From CAYFQB01 sp964345225 (GTDB lineage: Bacteria > Nitrospirota > Thermodesulfovibrionia > Thermodesulfovibrionales > UBA6898), in contig CAYFQB010000004.1 in NCBI GenBank assembly GCA_964345225.1, positions 1-35,864 on the forward strand: a DNA stretch of 35,864 nucleotides. The letters are read 5' to 3'. Shown one piece after another: positions 15,021 through 23,756 of the stretch. The position numbers and the translations under genes were made by a program. The notes below the pieces were generated by a model. The model was not told where the DNA came from. It saw only the letters and a list, made by a program, of their open reading frames with translations, and made no database searches. Within the stretch, counting starts at the first letter, position 1, and the number at the start of each line of letters is the position of its first letter.

Positions 15021-17504
15021 TTGGACAAAAAATACAACCCTAAAATAATTGAAACCAAATGGCAGAAGTACTGGCAGGAGAGGAATCTTCACAGGACAGA
15101 GGAAGAAAATTCTAAAGATAAATTCTACTGTCTTGAGATGTTCCCTTACCCTTCCGGAAATATCCATATGGGGCACGTCCGCAACTATGCTATTGGAGAT
15201 GTAATTGCAAGATATACAAAAATGAGGGGTTTTAATGTCCTGCATCCGATGGGGTGGGATGCATTCGGCATGCCTGCGGAGAATGCTGCAATCAAAGAGG
15301 GTGTACACCCCTCCGCATGGACCTATGAAAACATCAGCTATATGAAGAGCCAGATTAACAGGCTGGGATTGAGTTATGACTGGGACAGGGAGGTGACAAC
15401 CTGCAGTCCTGAATACTACCGCTGGAACCAGTGGTTTTTTATCAAGATGCTCGAAAAGGGCATTGCCTACAGAAAGTCTTCCAATGTTAACTGGTGCCCT
15501 TCATGCACAACTGTTCTTGCAAACGAACAGGTGATCGATAAAAAATGCTGGAGGTGTGAGAGCGTTGTTGTTCAGAAAAAACTTGACCAGTGGTTTCTCA
15601 GAATAACTGATTATGCAGAAGAGCTTCTTCAGGCATGCGATGAATTAACCGGATGGCCTGAGAAGGTTGTACTTATGCAGAAGAACTGGATAGGAAAAAG
15701 CTACGGAGTTGAGGTAGATTTTAAGATAGCCGGGACGGACAGCAGTATCAGGATATTTACAACGCGTCAGGATACACTCTTTGGTGCAACTTTCGTATGT
15801 CTTTCACAAAAGCATCCTTTTTCTGAAAAATTAGTATCTGATAGAATTAAACTTGAAAAGTTCAATGAGAAGTACGCTAAAGCAGATGAAAAGATAGGTC
15901 TATTCACAGGCAGTTATTGCATAAATCCGATGAACAATGAAAAAATCCCTGTATATATAGCCAATTTTGTTCTCATGGAGTACGGCACAGGCGCAATCAT
16001 GTCAGTGCCTGCACATGATCAGCGAGATTTTGATTTTGCAAAAACATACGGGTTGCCGATAAGGGTTGTAATAGAACCTGAAGAAAAAACTTCAGAGTTC
16101 CGGGTTGCAGGTTCAGTTTTGAATGAGGCTTATGAAGGTGAAGGGGTCCTCGTTAATTCGGGACAATTCAGCGGTTTAAAGAGTCCCGATGCAAGAGATG
16201 AGATAGCAAAATATATAGAAGAAAAGGGTATCGGTAAAAGGTCAGTTAATTATAAGCTTCGTGACTGGGGTATATCCAGACAGAGATACTGGGGTACACC
16301 CATTCCCGTAGTGTATTGTGATAAATGCGGAATTGTGCCTGTACCAAAGGAGGATCTCCCTGTAATCCTGCCCGAGGACGTTAGGCTCACAGGCAAAGGA
16401 GGTTCGCCCCTCCTTGAGGCGGAAGCCTTTATTAACACTGCGTGTCCTTCGTGTAACGGTAAGGCAAGGCGCGAAACAGATACCATGGATACTTTTGTGG
16501 ATTCTTCGTGGTATTTCGTGGCTTATTGCCTTAGTAAAGAAAAGATCGACTTTAAATCGGAAATCGGAAATCGAAAGTCGAAAATCGGTTACTGGATGCC
16601 TGTAGACCAGTATATCGGGGGAGTGGAACACGCTGTCATGCATCTTCTATACTCGAGATTTTTTACAAGAGTTATGCGGGATCTTGGCATAGTTGAATTT
16701 AGTGAACCATTCAATAATCTCCTTACACAGGGAATGGTCATCAAAGATGGTGCCAAGATGTCCAAGTCAAAGGGTAATGTTGTTGACCCTGAATATCTGA
16801 TAGAGAGATATGGAGCTGATACATCGAGGCTTTTTTCACTGTTTGCAGCTCCTCCTGAAAAAGACCTTGACTGGTCTGACAAAGGCGTTGAAGGTGCCTA
16901 CAGATTTCTTAACAGAATATGGAATATCGTATACAGAAATCTGGATTCATTGAGGGAAGTTGATGTATCGGGATTTAGCAAACCAGAACTTTCAGATTTT
17001 TCTGAACCAGGCCGTAATCTGTTGAGAAAAACGCATCAAACCATAAAAAAGGTCACATCTGATATAGAACGGGAATATCACTTCAATACAGCAATTGCGG
17101 CATTAATGGAGCTTGTGAACGAAATAAGTGTGTTTGAGCCACATGACAAAAGAGAGTGGCTAGTCTTAAAATTTGCTATAGAAAATACTTTGCAGCTTCT
17201 CTTCCCTTTTACGCCCCATATAACGGAAGAACTCTGGTATTCTATAGGCAATAGCCCAAGTTTATCTGAAAGACAATGGCCTGTCTGGGATGAAAGTCTG
17301 GCAAAGATGGAGGAAGTAGAGCTTGTTATCCAGATAAACGGCAGACTAAGGGCAAAACTTATGATACCAAGAAACCTTCCGGACGAAGAAATAAAAAAGC
17401 TTGCGCTTAATGAACAGAAGACAAAGGAATTTATTGAAAAGAAGGAAATCAAGAAGATTATAGTTGTCAAGGGAAGACTTATAAATATAGTAACCGGGAA
17501 TTGA
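15021..17504 (+). CDS. leuS: leucyl-tRNA synthetase
   Basis: A full-length (827 residues) class Ia synthetase that charges tRNA-Leu. HMGH (49-52) is the HIGH motif, KMSKS is at 579-583, and the CP1 editing domain lies between (for example TRQDTLFGATF and YGTGAIMSVPAHDQRD with the editing Asp). A zinc-type cysteine knot is seen in NWCPSCTTVLANEQVIDKKCWRC. The start is TTG with GGGG upstream; homology starts with it. Residues about 509-524, between YCLSKEK and YWMPVDQYIGG, are encoded by a simple repeat and make the linker longer than usual. The gene is the first of leuS-lptE-holA with a 3-base gap to lptE. Confidence 0.98.
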   Translation: MDKKYNPKIIETKWQKYWQERNLHRTEEENSKDKFYCLEMFPYPSGNIHMGHVRNYAIGDVIARYTKMRGFNVLHPMGWDAFGMPAENAAIKEGVHPSAWTYENISYMKSQINRLGLSYDWDREVTTCSPEYYRWNQWFFIKMLEKGIAYRKSSNVNWCPSCTTVLANEQVIDKKCWRCESVVVQKKLDQWFLRITDYAEELLQACDELTGWPEKVVLMQKNWIGKSYGVEVDFKIAGTDSSIRIFTTRQDTLFGATFVCLSQKHPFSEKLVSDRIKLEKFNEKYAKADEKIGLFTGSYCINPMNNEKIPVYIANFVLMEYGTGAIMSVPAHDQRDFDFAKTYGLPIRVVIEPEEKTSEFRVAGSVLNEAYEGEGVLVNSGQFSGLKSPDARDEIAKYIEEKGIGKRSVNYKLRDWGISRQRYWGTPIPVVYCDKCGIVPVPKEDLPVILPEDVRLTGKGGSPLLEAEAFINTACPSCNGKARRETDTMDTFVDSSWYFVAYCLSKEKIDFKSEIGNRKSKIGYWMPVDQYIGGVEHAVMHLLYSRFFTRVMRDLGIVEFSEPFNNLLTQGMVIKDGAKMSKSKGNVVDPEYLIERYGADTSRLFSLFAAPPEKDLDWSDKGVEGAYRFLNRIWNIVYRNLDSLREVDVSGFSKPELSDFSEPGRNLLRKTHQTIKKVTSDIEREYHFNTAIAALMELVNEISVFEPHDKREWLVLKFAIENTLQLLFPFTPHITEELWYSIGNSPSLSERQWPVWDESLAKMEEVELVIQINGRLRAKLMIPRNLPDEEIKKLALNEQKTKEFIEKKEIKKIIVVKGRLINIVTGN
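16553..16588. repeat. short tandem repeat inside leuS
   Basis: The coding strand has four or five near-copies of AAATCGG/AAATCGA/AAGTCGA in a row. The reading frame stays intact and the insert encodes SEIGNRKSKI. It falls between two conserved blocks of the catalytic domain where E. coli LeuS has about 15 residues; here there are about 20. Confidence 0.75.
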
Positions 17505-17507
17505 TAA

Positions 17508-18020
17508 ATGAAAATGGAGAAAATAAAAAGCTGCCAGTATTTTTCACTCGTTACTTTACTCTCTGTTATCCTTCTCAGCAGTTGCGGATACAGTATACAC
17601 CGCCATGCTGCACTGCCTTTTACAGAATTAGACATTGGCCTGATCGAAAACAAAACCCTTGAACCCAAGCTTCAGGATAAGCTTCACAGGGCAATTGTCG
17701 AGGAATTCCTAAAGCAGGGCATCAGCATCAGTCTTGCAGCTGAACATAAACTTACAGGGATAATAAATGATTTCCAGATGGTCACGCTCTCAGAAAAAGA
17801 AGGAATAACCGTGGAATACAGGGTGATTATTAATGCAGAGTTCAAACTTCTCGATGCGCAGGGTGCTGTAATGGAAATCAAAAGAATAGATTCACCTTTC
17901 ATTGTTTCTTTCAGGGGTACTGAGGAATTTGGCAGGCTCCTTGCAAATAAAGATATTGCCGAAGAAAAGGCTTTGGATGATATTGCAATTCAGATTGTTG
18001 GAGCGCTGATATACAGATGA
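17508..18020 (+). CDS. lptE: LPS-assembly lipoprotein LptE (RlpB)
   Basis: A 170-residue lipoprotein. The signal ends in a lipobox LLSSC (Cys at about 26), followed by GYSIHRHAALPFTELDIGLIENKTLEPKLQDKLHRAIVEEFLKQG, which is the LptE fold and its 'GY.f......' start. LptE plugs the LptD barrel and helps place lipopolysaccharide in the outer membrane. Sequence identity in this family is low, so context counts: the gene lies between leuS and holA, where lptE is also found in E. coli and many other diderms. The ATG at 17508 follows the leuS stop after 3 bases, and the stop overlaps the start of holA (ATGA). Confidence 0.9.
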   Translation: MKMEKIKSCQYFSLVTLLSVILLSSCGYSIHRHAALPFTELDIGLIENKTLEPKLQDKLHRAIVEEFLKQGISISLAAEHKLTGIINDFQMVTLSEKEGITVEYRVIINAEFKLLDAQGAVMEIKRIDSPFIVSFRGTEEFGRLLANKDIAEEKALDDIAIQIVGALIYR

Positions 18021-18916
18021 GTTATCGTCATTTTCTGGATGAGATAAAAAAAGGAATGCCTTTATCAAACTATGTCCTTATATCCTCTGATTCGTTTCTG
18101 CGTACCGAGGCTATTTATTTAATAAAAGAACTAATGCCTGCTGAGGAAAGAGATTTCAATTTCTATACATATGACCTTCAGGACAACAGCGTTATCCCTT
18201 TTGAGCAAATACTTGATGTCTTAAATACAGCACCTTTTTTCTCAAGCAGGAAATTCGTAATAATCTGTAATTTTCAGAAGATATCTTTAAAGGACTTAAA
18301 AAAACTTGAACAGTATCTGTTAAACCCCTTTGATAGTTCACTTATGATATTGCTGAATGCAGGGGCTGTCAAAAAGGATATCAGGGACAGGCTAAGAGGC
18401 GTAAAACAGATAATTCTAGATATAAGGGAAAAAGAAATTCCTTTATGGCTCAGACAGAAAGCCAGGAAAAAGGGTTTTGAAATATCAAACGGTGCAGCAG
18501 ATTATCTTATAGGTACAATAGGCCCGGATATAGGTATGCTTTCATCAGAGCTCGACAAGTTCATGCTTCTCGGGAAATCCGTAATAGAAAAGGAAGATAT
18601 AATTGAAGTAATCAGGGGGAACAGGACATTCAATGCCTTTGACCTCGTTGATGCCATTAAGTCAAGGGACACAGAAAGGGTATTTAAGATTTACAGTATA
18701 TTGAGAGATTTAGAAGAGCCTTACAGTTTGCTCGGGGCACTTAACTGGCAGTATGGTCAATCCCTTTCCGTAAGAAGTTCCCGCAAAGAGAGAAAATATC
18801 TTGCCGATGCATTTAATATTTTGCACAATGCAGATGTGCATATAAAAAGTTCCGGGAGCTATTATCCGGTTGAGCTTCTCCTTAGAGAACTGCTTCGGCT
18901 TTCAAAACAGAGATGA
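18017..18916 (+). CDS. holA: DNA polymerase III subunit delta
   Basis: A 299-residue clamp-loader subunit, at the short end for delta (typically 320-345). The opening (PLSNYVLISSDSFLRTEAIYLIKEL), FYTYDL, LNTAPFFSSRKFVIICNFQK, GPDIGMLSSELDKFMLL, RTFNAFDLVDAIKSRDTERVFKIYSIL and the EEPYSLLGALNWQYGQ helices are in the order expected for delta. It has no Walker motif, as is usual for this AAA+ family member that opens the sliding clamp. Overlap of ATGA with lptE suggests coupling. Confidence 0.9.
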   Translation: MSYRHFLDEIKKGMPLSNYVLISSDSFLRTEAIYLIKELMPAEERDFNFYTYDLQDNSVIPFEQILDVLNTAPFFSSRKFVIICNFQKISLKDLKKLEQYLLNPFDSSLMILLNAGAVKKDIRDRLRGVKQIILDIREKEIPLWLRQKARKKGFEISNGAADYLIGTIGPDIGMLSSELDKFMLLGKSVIEKEDIIEVIRGNRTFNAFDLVDAIKSRDTERVFKIYSILRDLEEPYSLLGALNWQYGQSLSVRSSRKERKYLADAFNILHNADVHIKSSGSYYPVELLLRELLRLSKQR

Positions 18917-19002
18917 TTCATTTAAGTTATTTTAAATGCAAATAAAGTTTCAAATTTTTCTTTGCATGTGAAATGGATTGAAGAATTTCTCATGTTTTTG
19001 CA

Positions 19003-19031
19003 TTGACATTGAATATTAATTCTGATAGTTT
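19003..19031 (+). promoter_or_regulatory. promoter of the zinc-ribbon gene
   Basis: TTGACA (19003-19008) and TAGTTT (19026-19031) are spaced 17 bases, about 40 bases before the ATG at 19072. Transcription would begin near 19038. The spacing and -35 box are excellent, the -10 box moderate. Confidence 0.6.
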
Positions 19032-19071
19032 TTGGGAAAATTGATGGAAAATAAAAAATAAGGAGTATCAA

Positions 19072-19677
19072 ATGGCTGTAAGAAAGACTGAACTCATAAA
19101 ATGCCAGCACTGTGGGCGAAAAGTGAATAAAAAGGTTGCGCTCTGTCCTTTCTGCGGTGCAGGTATAGTTGCTACACCAATAACCGATGAGCCTGTATGC
19201 CCGAGATGTAAAGTTAAGCTCGAAATACACAATAAGGAAGACATGGATATTGATATCTGTCCTAAATGCGGAGGAATGTGGCTTGACAGGGGAGAGTTCA
19301 GGGTAATGACAGCCGAGTCCAAAGTCTACAAGGATTTTAAACTGAAAAAGGCATACAGAAGGCCGCCCGTTAAACAAAGTTTCAAGTACATCGAGTGTGT
19401 AAGGTGCGGGAAGCACATGGTCAGGGAGAATTTTAAGAGGATATCAGGCGTGATAATAGACAGGTGCGGAAACCACGGGGTATGGCTTGATGCAGGAGAA
19501 CTCGAAAAGATAAGGCACTTCATAGCTGACGGGGGGCTCGACCGCGCCCAGAACAGGGAGTTAGAGAAAAACAGGCAGGAACTAAAAAACCTTGCCATAA
19601 CAGTGAAAGAGACCGCATTCTCTCACAGGCTTATACACTTCTTTAACTTTAAAAGATGGTTCTTCAGCGGCTGGTGA
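19072..19677 (+). CDS. zinc-ribbon (zf-TFIIB) protein
   Basis: A 201-residue cytoplasmic protein with three cysteine-pair modules. First, CQHCGRKVNKKVALCPFCG (a plain ribbon). Second, CPRCKVKLEIHNKEDMDIDICPKCGGMWLDRGEF, a zf-TFIIB domain. Third, a repeat of the same domain, CVRCGKHMVRENFKRISGVIIDRCGNHGVWLDAGELEKI. The latter two share the 'CxxC...D.C...G.WLD.GE.' signature. The C-terminal 60 residues are helical and end with aromatic residues (FNFKRWFFSGW). No reaction is known for this family; nucleic acid or protein binding is likely. ATG is preceded by AAGGAG. Confidence 0.8.
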   Translation: MAVRKTELIKCQHCGRKVNKKVALCPFCGAGIVATPITDEPVCPRCKVKLEIHNKEDMDIDICPKCGGMWLDRGEFRVMTAESKVYKDFKLKKAYRRPPVKQSFKYIECVRCGKHMVRENFKRISGVIIDRCGNHGVWLDAGELEKIRHFIADGGLDRAQNRELEKNRQELKNLAITVKETAFSHRLIHFFNFKRWFFSGW

Positions 19678-20315
19678 GTTAAAGGAGTCAGGCTGATTTA
19701 ACCCAGTGCCATCACATTAACTGTATAAAATAAAAGGCTAATTGTCTTCTGTGACTTGCAAATTCAGTTATCTGCAATAATCAAAAAAACTTTCCTGGCA
19801 AAATATTTTATGATGTTGTTGAACCAAAGAATGCGTTTGAGCAGGTATACATGTTATACAGTTTGGCATGTTTCTTGAGCGGACCCGCCTGATGCCGGGC
19901 GAAACCCATTTAGTTTTCGCTTTGCGCATAGCGTTCTTTGTACTGTTTTCTACCTACTATTTGAGAACTAAAAGGTTACGTCTAACGGTTACGGTAACGA
20001 CGCCCGTTTCGTGTGTCGGTTACGTCTGTCGTCCCTACTGCTTACTCCTTACTGCCTACTTCTTACTTTTTACTCCTCACTCCTCACTCCCTGCTCCCTG
20101 CGCCTTGCACTCTGCTCTGCACCCTTTGCGTCTTTGCGATTACATAGCTCCTCAAAAACTAAGGTCACTGTGCCCTATCTACGAGTCGTAGACTGCACTT
20201 ACACCTGCTCTTTTTATACTGAAATGTATTTTTCGGTTAATAAAAGTGTAGAGTATATTATCTGCTTTTATACTTGCTGCATTCCATGATATCTTTTAAG
20301 AAGGGGGTGAGAGCC
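19678..20315. other. intergenic region dominated by repeats
   Basis: A 638-bp space without a supported gene; frames found here run through simple repeats. It includes the left arm of a long inverted repeat (19961-20065) and more low-complexity CTTACTCC/CTCACTCC units up to about 20100. A good ribosome binding site (AAGGGGGTGAG) for the next gene ends it. Confidence 0.6.
19961..20065. repeat. left arm of a ~105-bp inverted repeat
   Basis: This arm is the reverse complement of 23518-23622 with about six mismatches. It contains TTGAGAACTAAAA, TAACGGTTACGGTAACGACG, then the CTACTGCTTACTCCTTACTG simple repeat. The two arms lie 3.5 kb apart and enclose the SHOCT, thioredoxin-reductase, Cys-cluster and MBL genes. 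Confidence 0.85.
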
Positions 20316-20552
20316 ATGCACTGGGGAGATTATGGATGGGAATGGATGATGGGATTCGGATGGTTCTTTATGATCATTTTCTGGGCACTGGTAATTATCG
20401 GAGTTTTATATCTGACAAAGATAATTTTTGGTTCAGGAAAAAAAGGAGGAACTGAAGAGGCACCATTAGATATTATCAGGAAACGTTATGCTAAAGGAGA
20501 GATAACAAAGGAAGAGTTTGAAAGAATGAAAGACGACCTCATGAAGGAGTGA
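20316..20552 (+). CDS. small membrane protein with SHOCT domain
   Basis: A 78-residue protein when started at ATG 20316, which has AAGGGGGTGAG upstream; a longer start at 20274 lacks such a site. Residues 1-15 are Trp/Met-rich (HWGDYGWEWMMGFGW), then one membrane helix (FFMIIFWALVIIGVLYLTKIIF), then the C-terminal SHOCT motif (PLDIIRKRYAKGEITKEEFERMKDDL). Such proteins are common in bacterial membranes; function is unknown, perhaps oligomerisation or metal handling. It converges on the thioredoxin reductase gene, leaving 30 bases. Confidence 0.85.
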   Translation: MHWGDYGWEWMMGFGWFFMIIFWALVIIGVLYLTKIIFGSGKKGGTEEAPLDIIRKRYAKGEITKEEFERMKDDLMKE

Positions 20553-20582
20553 AAAAAGGAATTATATATAAGAACAACCCTA

Positions 20583-22196
20583 TTACTGTTTTTCTTTCCA
20601 GTAAGGATTTGACAGGTCCTCAAAGATCGTCAATGCGGCAACGGCTGCCTGGCCGACTGCTGTGACGATCTGTTTAACACCGCCTGTAATATCACCTGCT
20701 GCGTAAACGCCTTTCACGCTGGTCCTGTAGCCGGAGTCGGCCTTAATATATCCCTCATCATCAATCTCTGCGCCTATCTTTTTGGCAATTTCATTGCTTG
20801 GAGCGTAACCTATTGCTATAAAGACGCCATCCACCTGAATGGTTTTTTGGGATTTGGCTTTTATGTCTTCTATTTTCACTCCTGTAACAAGCCTGTCCCC
20901 GAGTATCTCTTTTACTTCAGAATTCCATATCATCGGGATTTTATTGTCAGACAGGGCCTGCTGCAGATACTTTTCTGCCCTCAGTCTGTCTCTTCTGTGC
21001 ACTATGGTAACGTCCACTCCAATATTCTTTAAAAAGAGTGCCTCAGTGGCAGCGGTATTACCCCCTCCTACTACGATCACTTTCTTGCCGTCCTTGAAAA
21101 AATATCCGTCACAGGCGGCACAGTAGCTAACACCCTTACCCTGAAAATCTTTTTCTCCTGGGACCCCGAGTTTTTTGCTTTCTGCACCTGTGGCAATCAG
21201 GATTGCCTTAGCTGTATATCTTGCCTTGTTTGTTTTTATATGAAAAAGACCGTCTGCCTTCTGGATTTCAAGAACCTCTTCCCCCTCGTGAATATCGGTA
21301 TAATGTATGGCCTGCTGCGCCATCATATCCATAAGTGTCTTACCCCCTATTTTTGTGAAACCAGGATAATTCTCGACAAAAGGTGTTAGTGCAACTTGAC
21401 CACCTATATTGCTCTTATCTAAAACCACTGATTTAAGACCGCTTCTTTCGGCATATATGGCAGCAGTAAGTCCGGCAGGGCCTGCCCCGATTATTAGGAC
21501 GTCCTTTTCTATCTTTTCAGCTGTTTCAACAGGCCTGATTTTGATCGGCGCTGCTGTTATGAGTTCTTCTATAAAGACCTCTTCGGGCTGAAGCCCCTGG
21601 CCTACGAGCTGGTCGTCTATGAATACCTGGGGGACTGAGTAAACACTGTACTGCTCGGCAATGTCTCTGTTTTCAAAGATGTCTATTATTTCTGTTGTTA
21701 CAAGTCCCGGCTTTTCAATGGCACTTGCGATGGCAATTGCTGCCTGTTGAGGGCAGTAAGGACACGTAGGGCTCACAAATACCTTAACATTGCGTCTTTC
21801 TTTGAGGTCTGAAAGTCTTTTTTTTGAAATATCACTTAATATCGTATTACCGGTAGATGCCATAATTATTGATAAAATGAACGTTCGTGCTTCTTCACCC
21901 GCTGGTGCCCCGATTAGCCGGATATCGTATTTTTCAGGTTGTATGAGTAGAGTAGGAGATCGTGTAGCATTATTTTTTTTTGCCAGTTCACTGCCGATCT
22001 TTTCGAATTTCGGCTTGATCTTTTCTGTGATCTGAGAAAGTTCAGTCAAAAGATTTTGAGAGTACTCGTTAAAGGACTTGTTCTCATCTTTAGAAGTAAA
22101 GACAAGTACTTTCAAGGTATCTTTTAATTTTAAAAATTCCTTCTGAAGGATTTTTCTTGTATCCTCTGTGATTAGCGATTCTTTTTTCTGTTTCAT
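20583..22196 (-). CDS. thioredoxin reductase fused to an N-terminal glutaredoxin-like (PDO) domain
   Basis: A 537-residue flavoenzyme. Residues 1-215 are a double thioredoxin fold like the PDO/AhpF N-terminal domain, with the redox motif C145-P-Y-C148. After a linker, residues 232-530 are a low-molecular-weight thioredoxin reductase: FAD loop GAGPAG at 237-242, active cysteines C359-A-A-C362, NAD(P)H loop VVGGGNTA, and GVYAAGDITGG at the end. The reductase half may pass electrons to its own CPYC domain, as in AhpF. An AhpC partner is not visible, so the client is open (peroxiredoxin, or general disulfides). Third gene of the MBL, Cys-cluster, reductase run, 80 bases after the Cys-cluster gene. 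Length and order of domains match annotated fusions in other anaerobes. Confidence 0.9.
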   Translation of the reverse strand: MKQKKESLITEDTRKILQKEFLKLKDTLKVLVFTSKDENKSFNEYSQNLLTELSQITEKIKPKFEKIGSELAKKNNATRSPTLLIQPEKYDIRLIGAPAGEEARTFILSIIMASTGNTILSDISKKRLSDLKERRNVKVFVSPTCPYCPQQAAIAIASAIEKPGLVTTEIIDIFENRDIAEQYSVYSVPQVFIDDQLVGQGLQPEEVFIEELITAAPIKIRPVETAEKIEKDVLIIGAGPAGLTAAIYAERSGLKSVVLDKSNIGGQVALTPFVENYPGFTKIGGKTLMDMMAQQAIHYTDIHEGEEVLEIQKADGLFHIKTNKARYTAKAILIATGAESKKLGVPGEKDFQGKGVSYCAACDGYFFKDGKKVIVVGGGNTAATEALFLKNIGVDVTIVHRRDRLRAEKYLQQALSDNKIPMIWNSEVKEILGDRLVTGVKIEDIKAKSQKTIQVDGVFIAIGYAPSNEIAKKIGAEIDDEGYIKADSGYRTSVKGVYAAGDITGGVKQIVTAVGQAAVAALTIFEDLSNPYWKEKQ

Positions 22197-22276
22197 AGAA
22201 TTCCTTTCAAACTGAATGTTTAACCGGAGGACTTAAGATAATTTTACATCAAATGAAACGAAAGTTTTAGCCCATA

Positions 22277-22813
22277 CTATTCAGTATTAATTTTATGCAT
22301 GATTTCAATAAATGTATTTAACATCTCGTCTCTTTTTCTAGTGATCTGCTCAAGGTTAGATATAAATCTTCTGTATTCAACTGAAGGGGAATTATTTATA
22401 TGTTCCAGAAGAGGGTCACAGAAATACCAGGTGCAGCGATATGGACGTACAGAACGACGGATTGTACAACCGTTCAATCCGAGGAACTGGCAGGGGGCTT
22501 TATCATCGATTCCTTTCCTATAGGAAGGAACCTTTTCACCTATTGCTAAAATATATACGATGTCATGATGTTCATAGTATGAATGCCTGTTAATACAGCA
22601 TACATTCTGGCAGTAAGGGCATACAGCTTCGGTATTCTGGTGAATAAAAGGGCTTACACGTTCAATTAATTCAGAAACCTCAAAGGCAAGTATTTTTAAC
22701 TTTTTAAGCCTGTGACCGTGATTCTTGAATATATCTTCGGTAAACCAGAGAACCTTTTTCCAGTCTTCCTGGTTGTGATAGTTTATTTGTTCGAAGTTAT
22801 ACTTGCTGATCAT
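22277..22813 (-). CDS. Cys-cluster (CxxCxxxCC) protein of YkgJ type
   Basis: A 178-residue protein. The signature C-P-Y-C-Q-N-V-C-C is at about residues 85-93, followed by APCQFLGLNGCTIRRSVRPYRCTWYFC. The latter is the typical second half of YkgJ-type clusters ('PC.fL....C.iy..RP..CR.y.C'). A zinc or iron-sulfur site is expected. The N-terminal 80 residues are helical and not recognised. It begins one base after the stop of the MBL gene (TGAAATG), so they are translated together, and it precedes the reductase fusion. Confidence 0.8.
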   Translation of the reverse strand: MISKYNFEQINYHNQEDWKKVLWFTEDIFKNHGHRLKKLKILAFEVSELIERVSPFIHQNTEAVCPYCQNVCCINRHSYYEHHDIVYILAIGEKVPSYRKGIDDKAPCQFLGLNGCTIRRSVRPYRCTWYFCDPLLEHINNSPSVEYRRFISNLEQITRKRDEMLNTFIEIMHKINTE

Positions 22814-22814
22814 T

Positions 22815-23450
22815 TCAAAAAGTGTTAATAAACGGGTTGTGCTTTATTTCTTCTTCTATCGTTGTTGTATTGCCGTGTCCGCAAAAGACGCTTGTCTTAG
22901 GTGGAAGCGAGATGATCTTCTTCAGTGAACTTGAGAGCTTGTACAAATCTCCTCCCGGCAGGTCTGTCCTGCCAGCTGAACCGGAAAATAATGTGTCTCC
23001 TGTAAAAAGTGTATCTCCTCCATATAAACAGATGCCGCCTGGCGTATGGCCTGGTGTGTGAATGACTTCAAAGACTATCCCCCCGAACTGAATTTTGTCT
23101 CCATCCCTGACCAGTATATCAGGCGGGGGAAAATCTTCAGGCTCATACCCCCAGGATATACATAACTCCTTTGTATGCTTATATACGGTCTGTTCGTCTT
23201 CGTGCATTATTAGAAGGGCTTTATATTTATCTTTTAGATCCTTTGCAGCACAAACATGGTCATAGTGTGCGTGGCTGAAAACAATATATCTAGGATTTAG
23301 TCCATTCTCATCTATTAAGTCGCTTATTCTTTCGTATTCATCACCGGGATCTATAATTATAGCCTCTGATGTTGCTTCATCAGAGCAGATATAGCAGTTC
23401 ACGTCAAGCTGTCCGACAACAATTTTATGGATATTCATATGTCTCTTCAT
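22815..23450 (-). CDS. metallo-beta-lactamase-fold hydrolase (glyoxalase II-like)
   Basis: A 211-residue MBL-fold enzyme. H60-x-H62-x-D64-H65 (SHAHYDH), a later H in IHTPGHTPGG, D in LFTGDTLF and H in CGHGNTTT are the two-metal site. The opening (VGQLDVNCYICSDEATSEAIIIDPGD) matches short glyoxalase II-like hydrolases. Substrate is open: a thioester, or possibly a persulfide. It heads the MBL, Cys-cluster, reductase run. Downstream genes with thiol chemistry favour a thiol or sulfur role, which is inference. ATG at 23450, with other in-frame ATGs five residues on (MNIHKI). Confidence 0.88.
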   Translation of the reverse strand: MKRHMNIHKIVVGQLDVNCYICSDEATSEAIIIDPGDEYERISDLIDENGLNPRYIVFSHAHYDHVCAAKDLKDKYKALLIMHEDEQTVYKHTKELCISWGYEPEDFPPPDILVRDGDKIQFGGIVFEVIHTPGHTPGGICLYGGDTLFTGDTLFSGSAGRTDLPGGDLYKLSSSLKKIISLPPKTSVFCGHGNTTTIEEEIKHNPFINTF

Positions 23451-23517
23451 GGATTATTGATTATACAATATCTGTTTGCCAAAAACCTCTCACCCCCTGT
23501 TTTAGTTATGTAAAAAA

Positions 23518-23622
23518 GTAAGCAGTAGGCAGTAAGGAGTAAGCAGTAGGGACGACAGACGTAACCGATAACCGAAACGGGCGTCGTTACCGTAACCGTT
23601 AGTCGTAACATTTTAGTTCTCA
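23518..23622. repeat. right arm of the ~105-bp inverted repeat
   Basis: Reverse complement of 19961-20065 with about six mismatches. It begins with AGTAAGCAGTAGGCAGTAAGG units, continues through GACGACAGACGTAACCGATA and CGGGCGTCGTTACCGTAACC and ends with TTTTAGTTCTCAAG. Up to about 23710 there are more degenerate units (GCGCCGAGCGCCTTGCGCC). The repeat fills nearly the whole 306-bp space before the MurC-like gene, and no gene is visible in it. Confidence 0.85.
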
Positions 23623-23756
23623 AGGAGTAGGCAGTAATCAGTAGGCAGTAAAAAATAACGCCATGCGCCGAGCGCCTTGCGCCATGCGAAGAGTAAACGG
23701 GCCTCGTAACCGCAATACTTAACCAGTGTAGGTCTTTGCGGTTATATATCTTAAAA

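Noticed and set aside
14817..15308. 163-codon minus-strand frame over the start of leuS
   Set aside because: Antisense to leuS and its promoter region; composition not protein-like.
19868..20289. Two overlapping plus-strand frames of 92-107 codons
   Set aside because: They read through the inverted-repeat arm and CTTACTCC simple repeats, giving Leu/Ser/Pro runs with no family.
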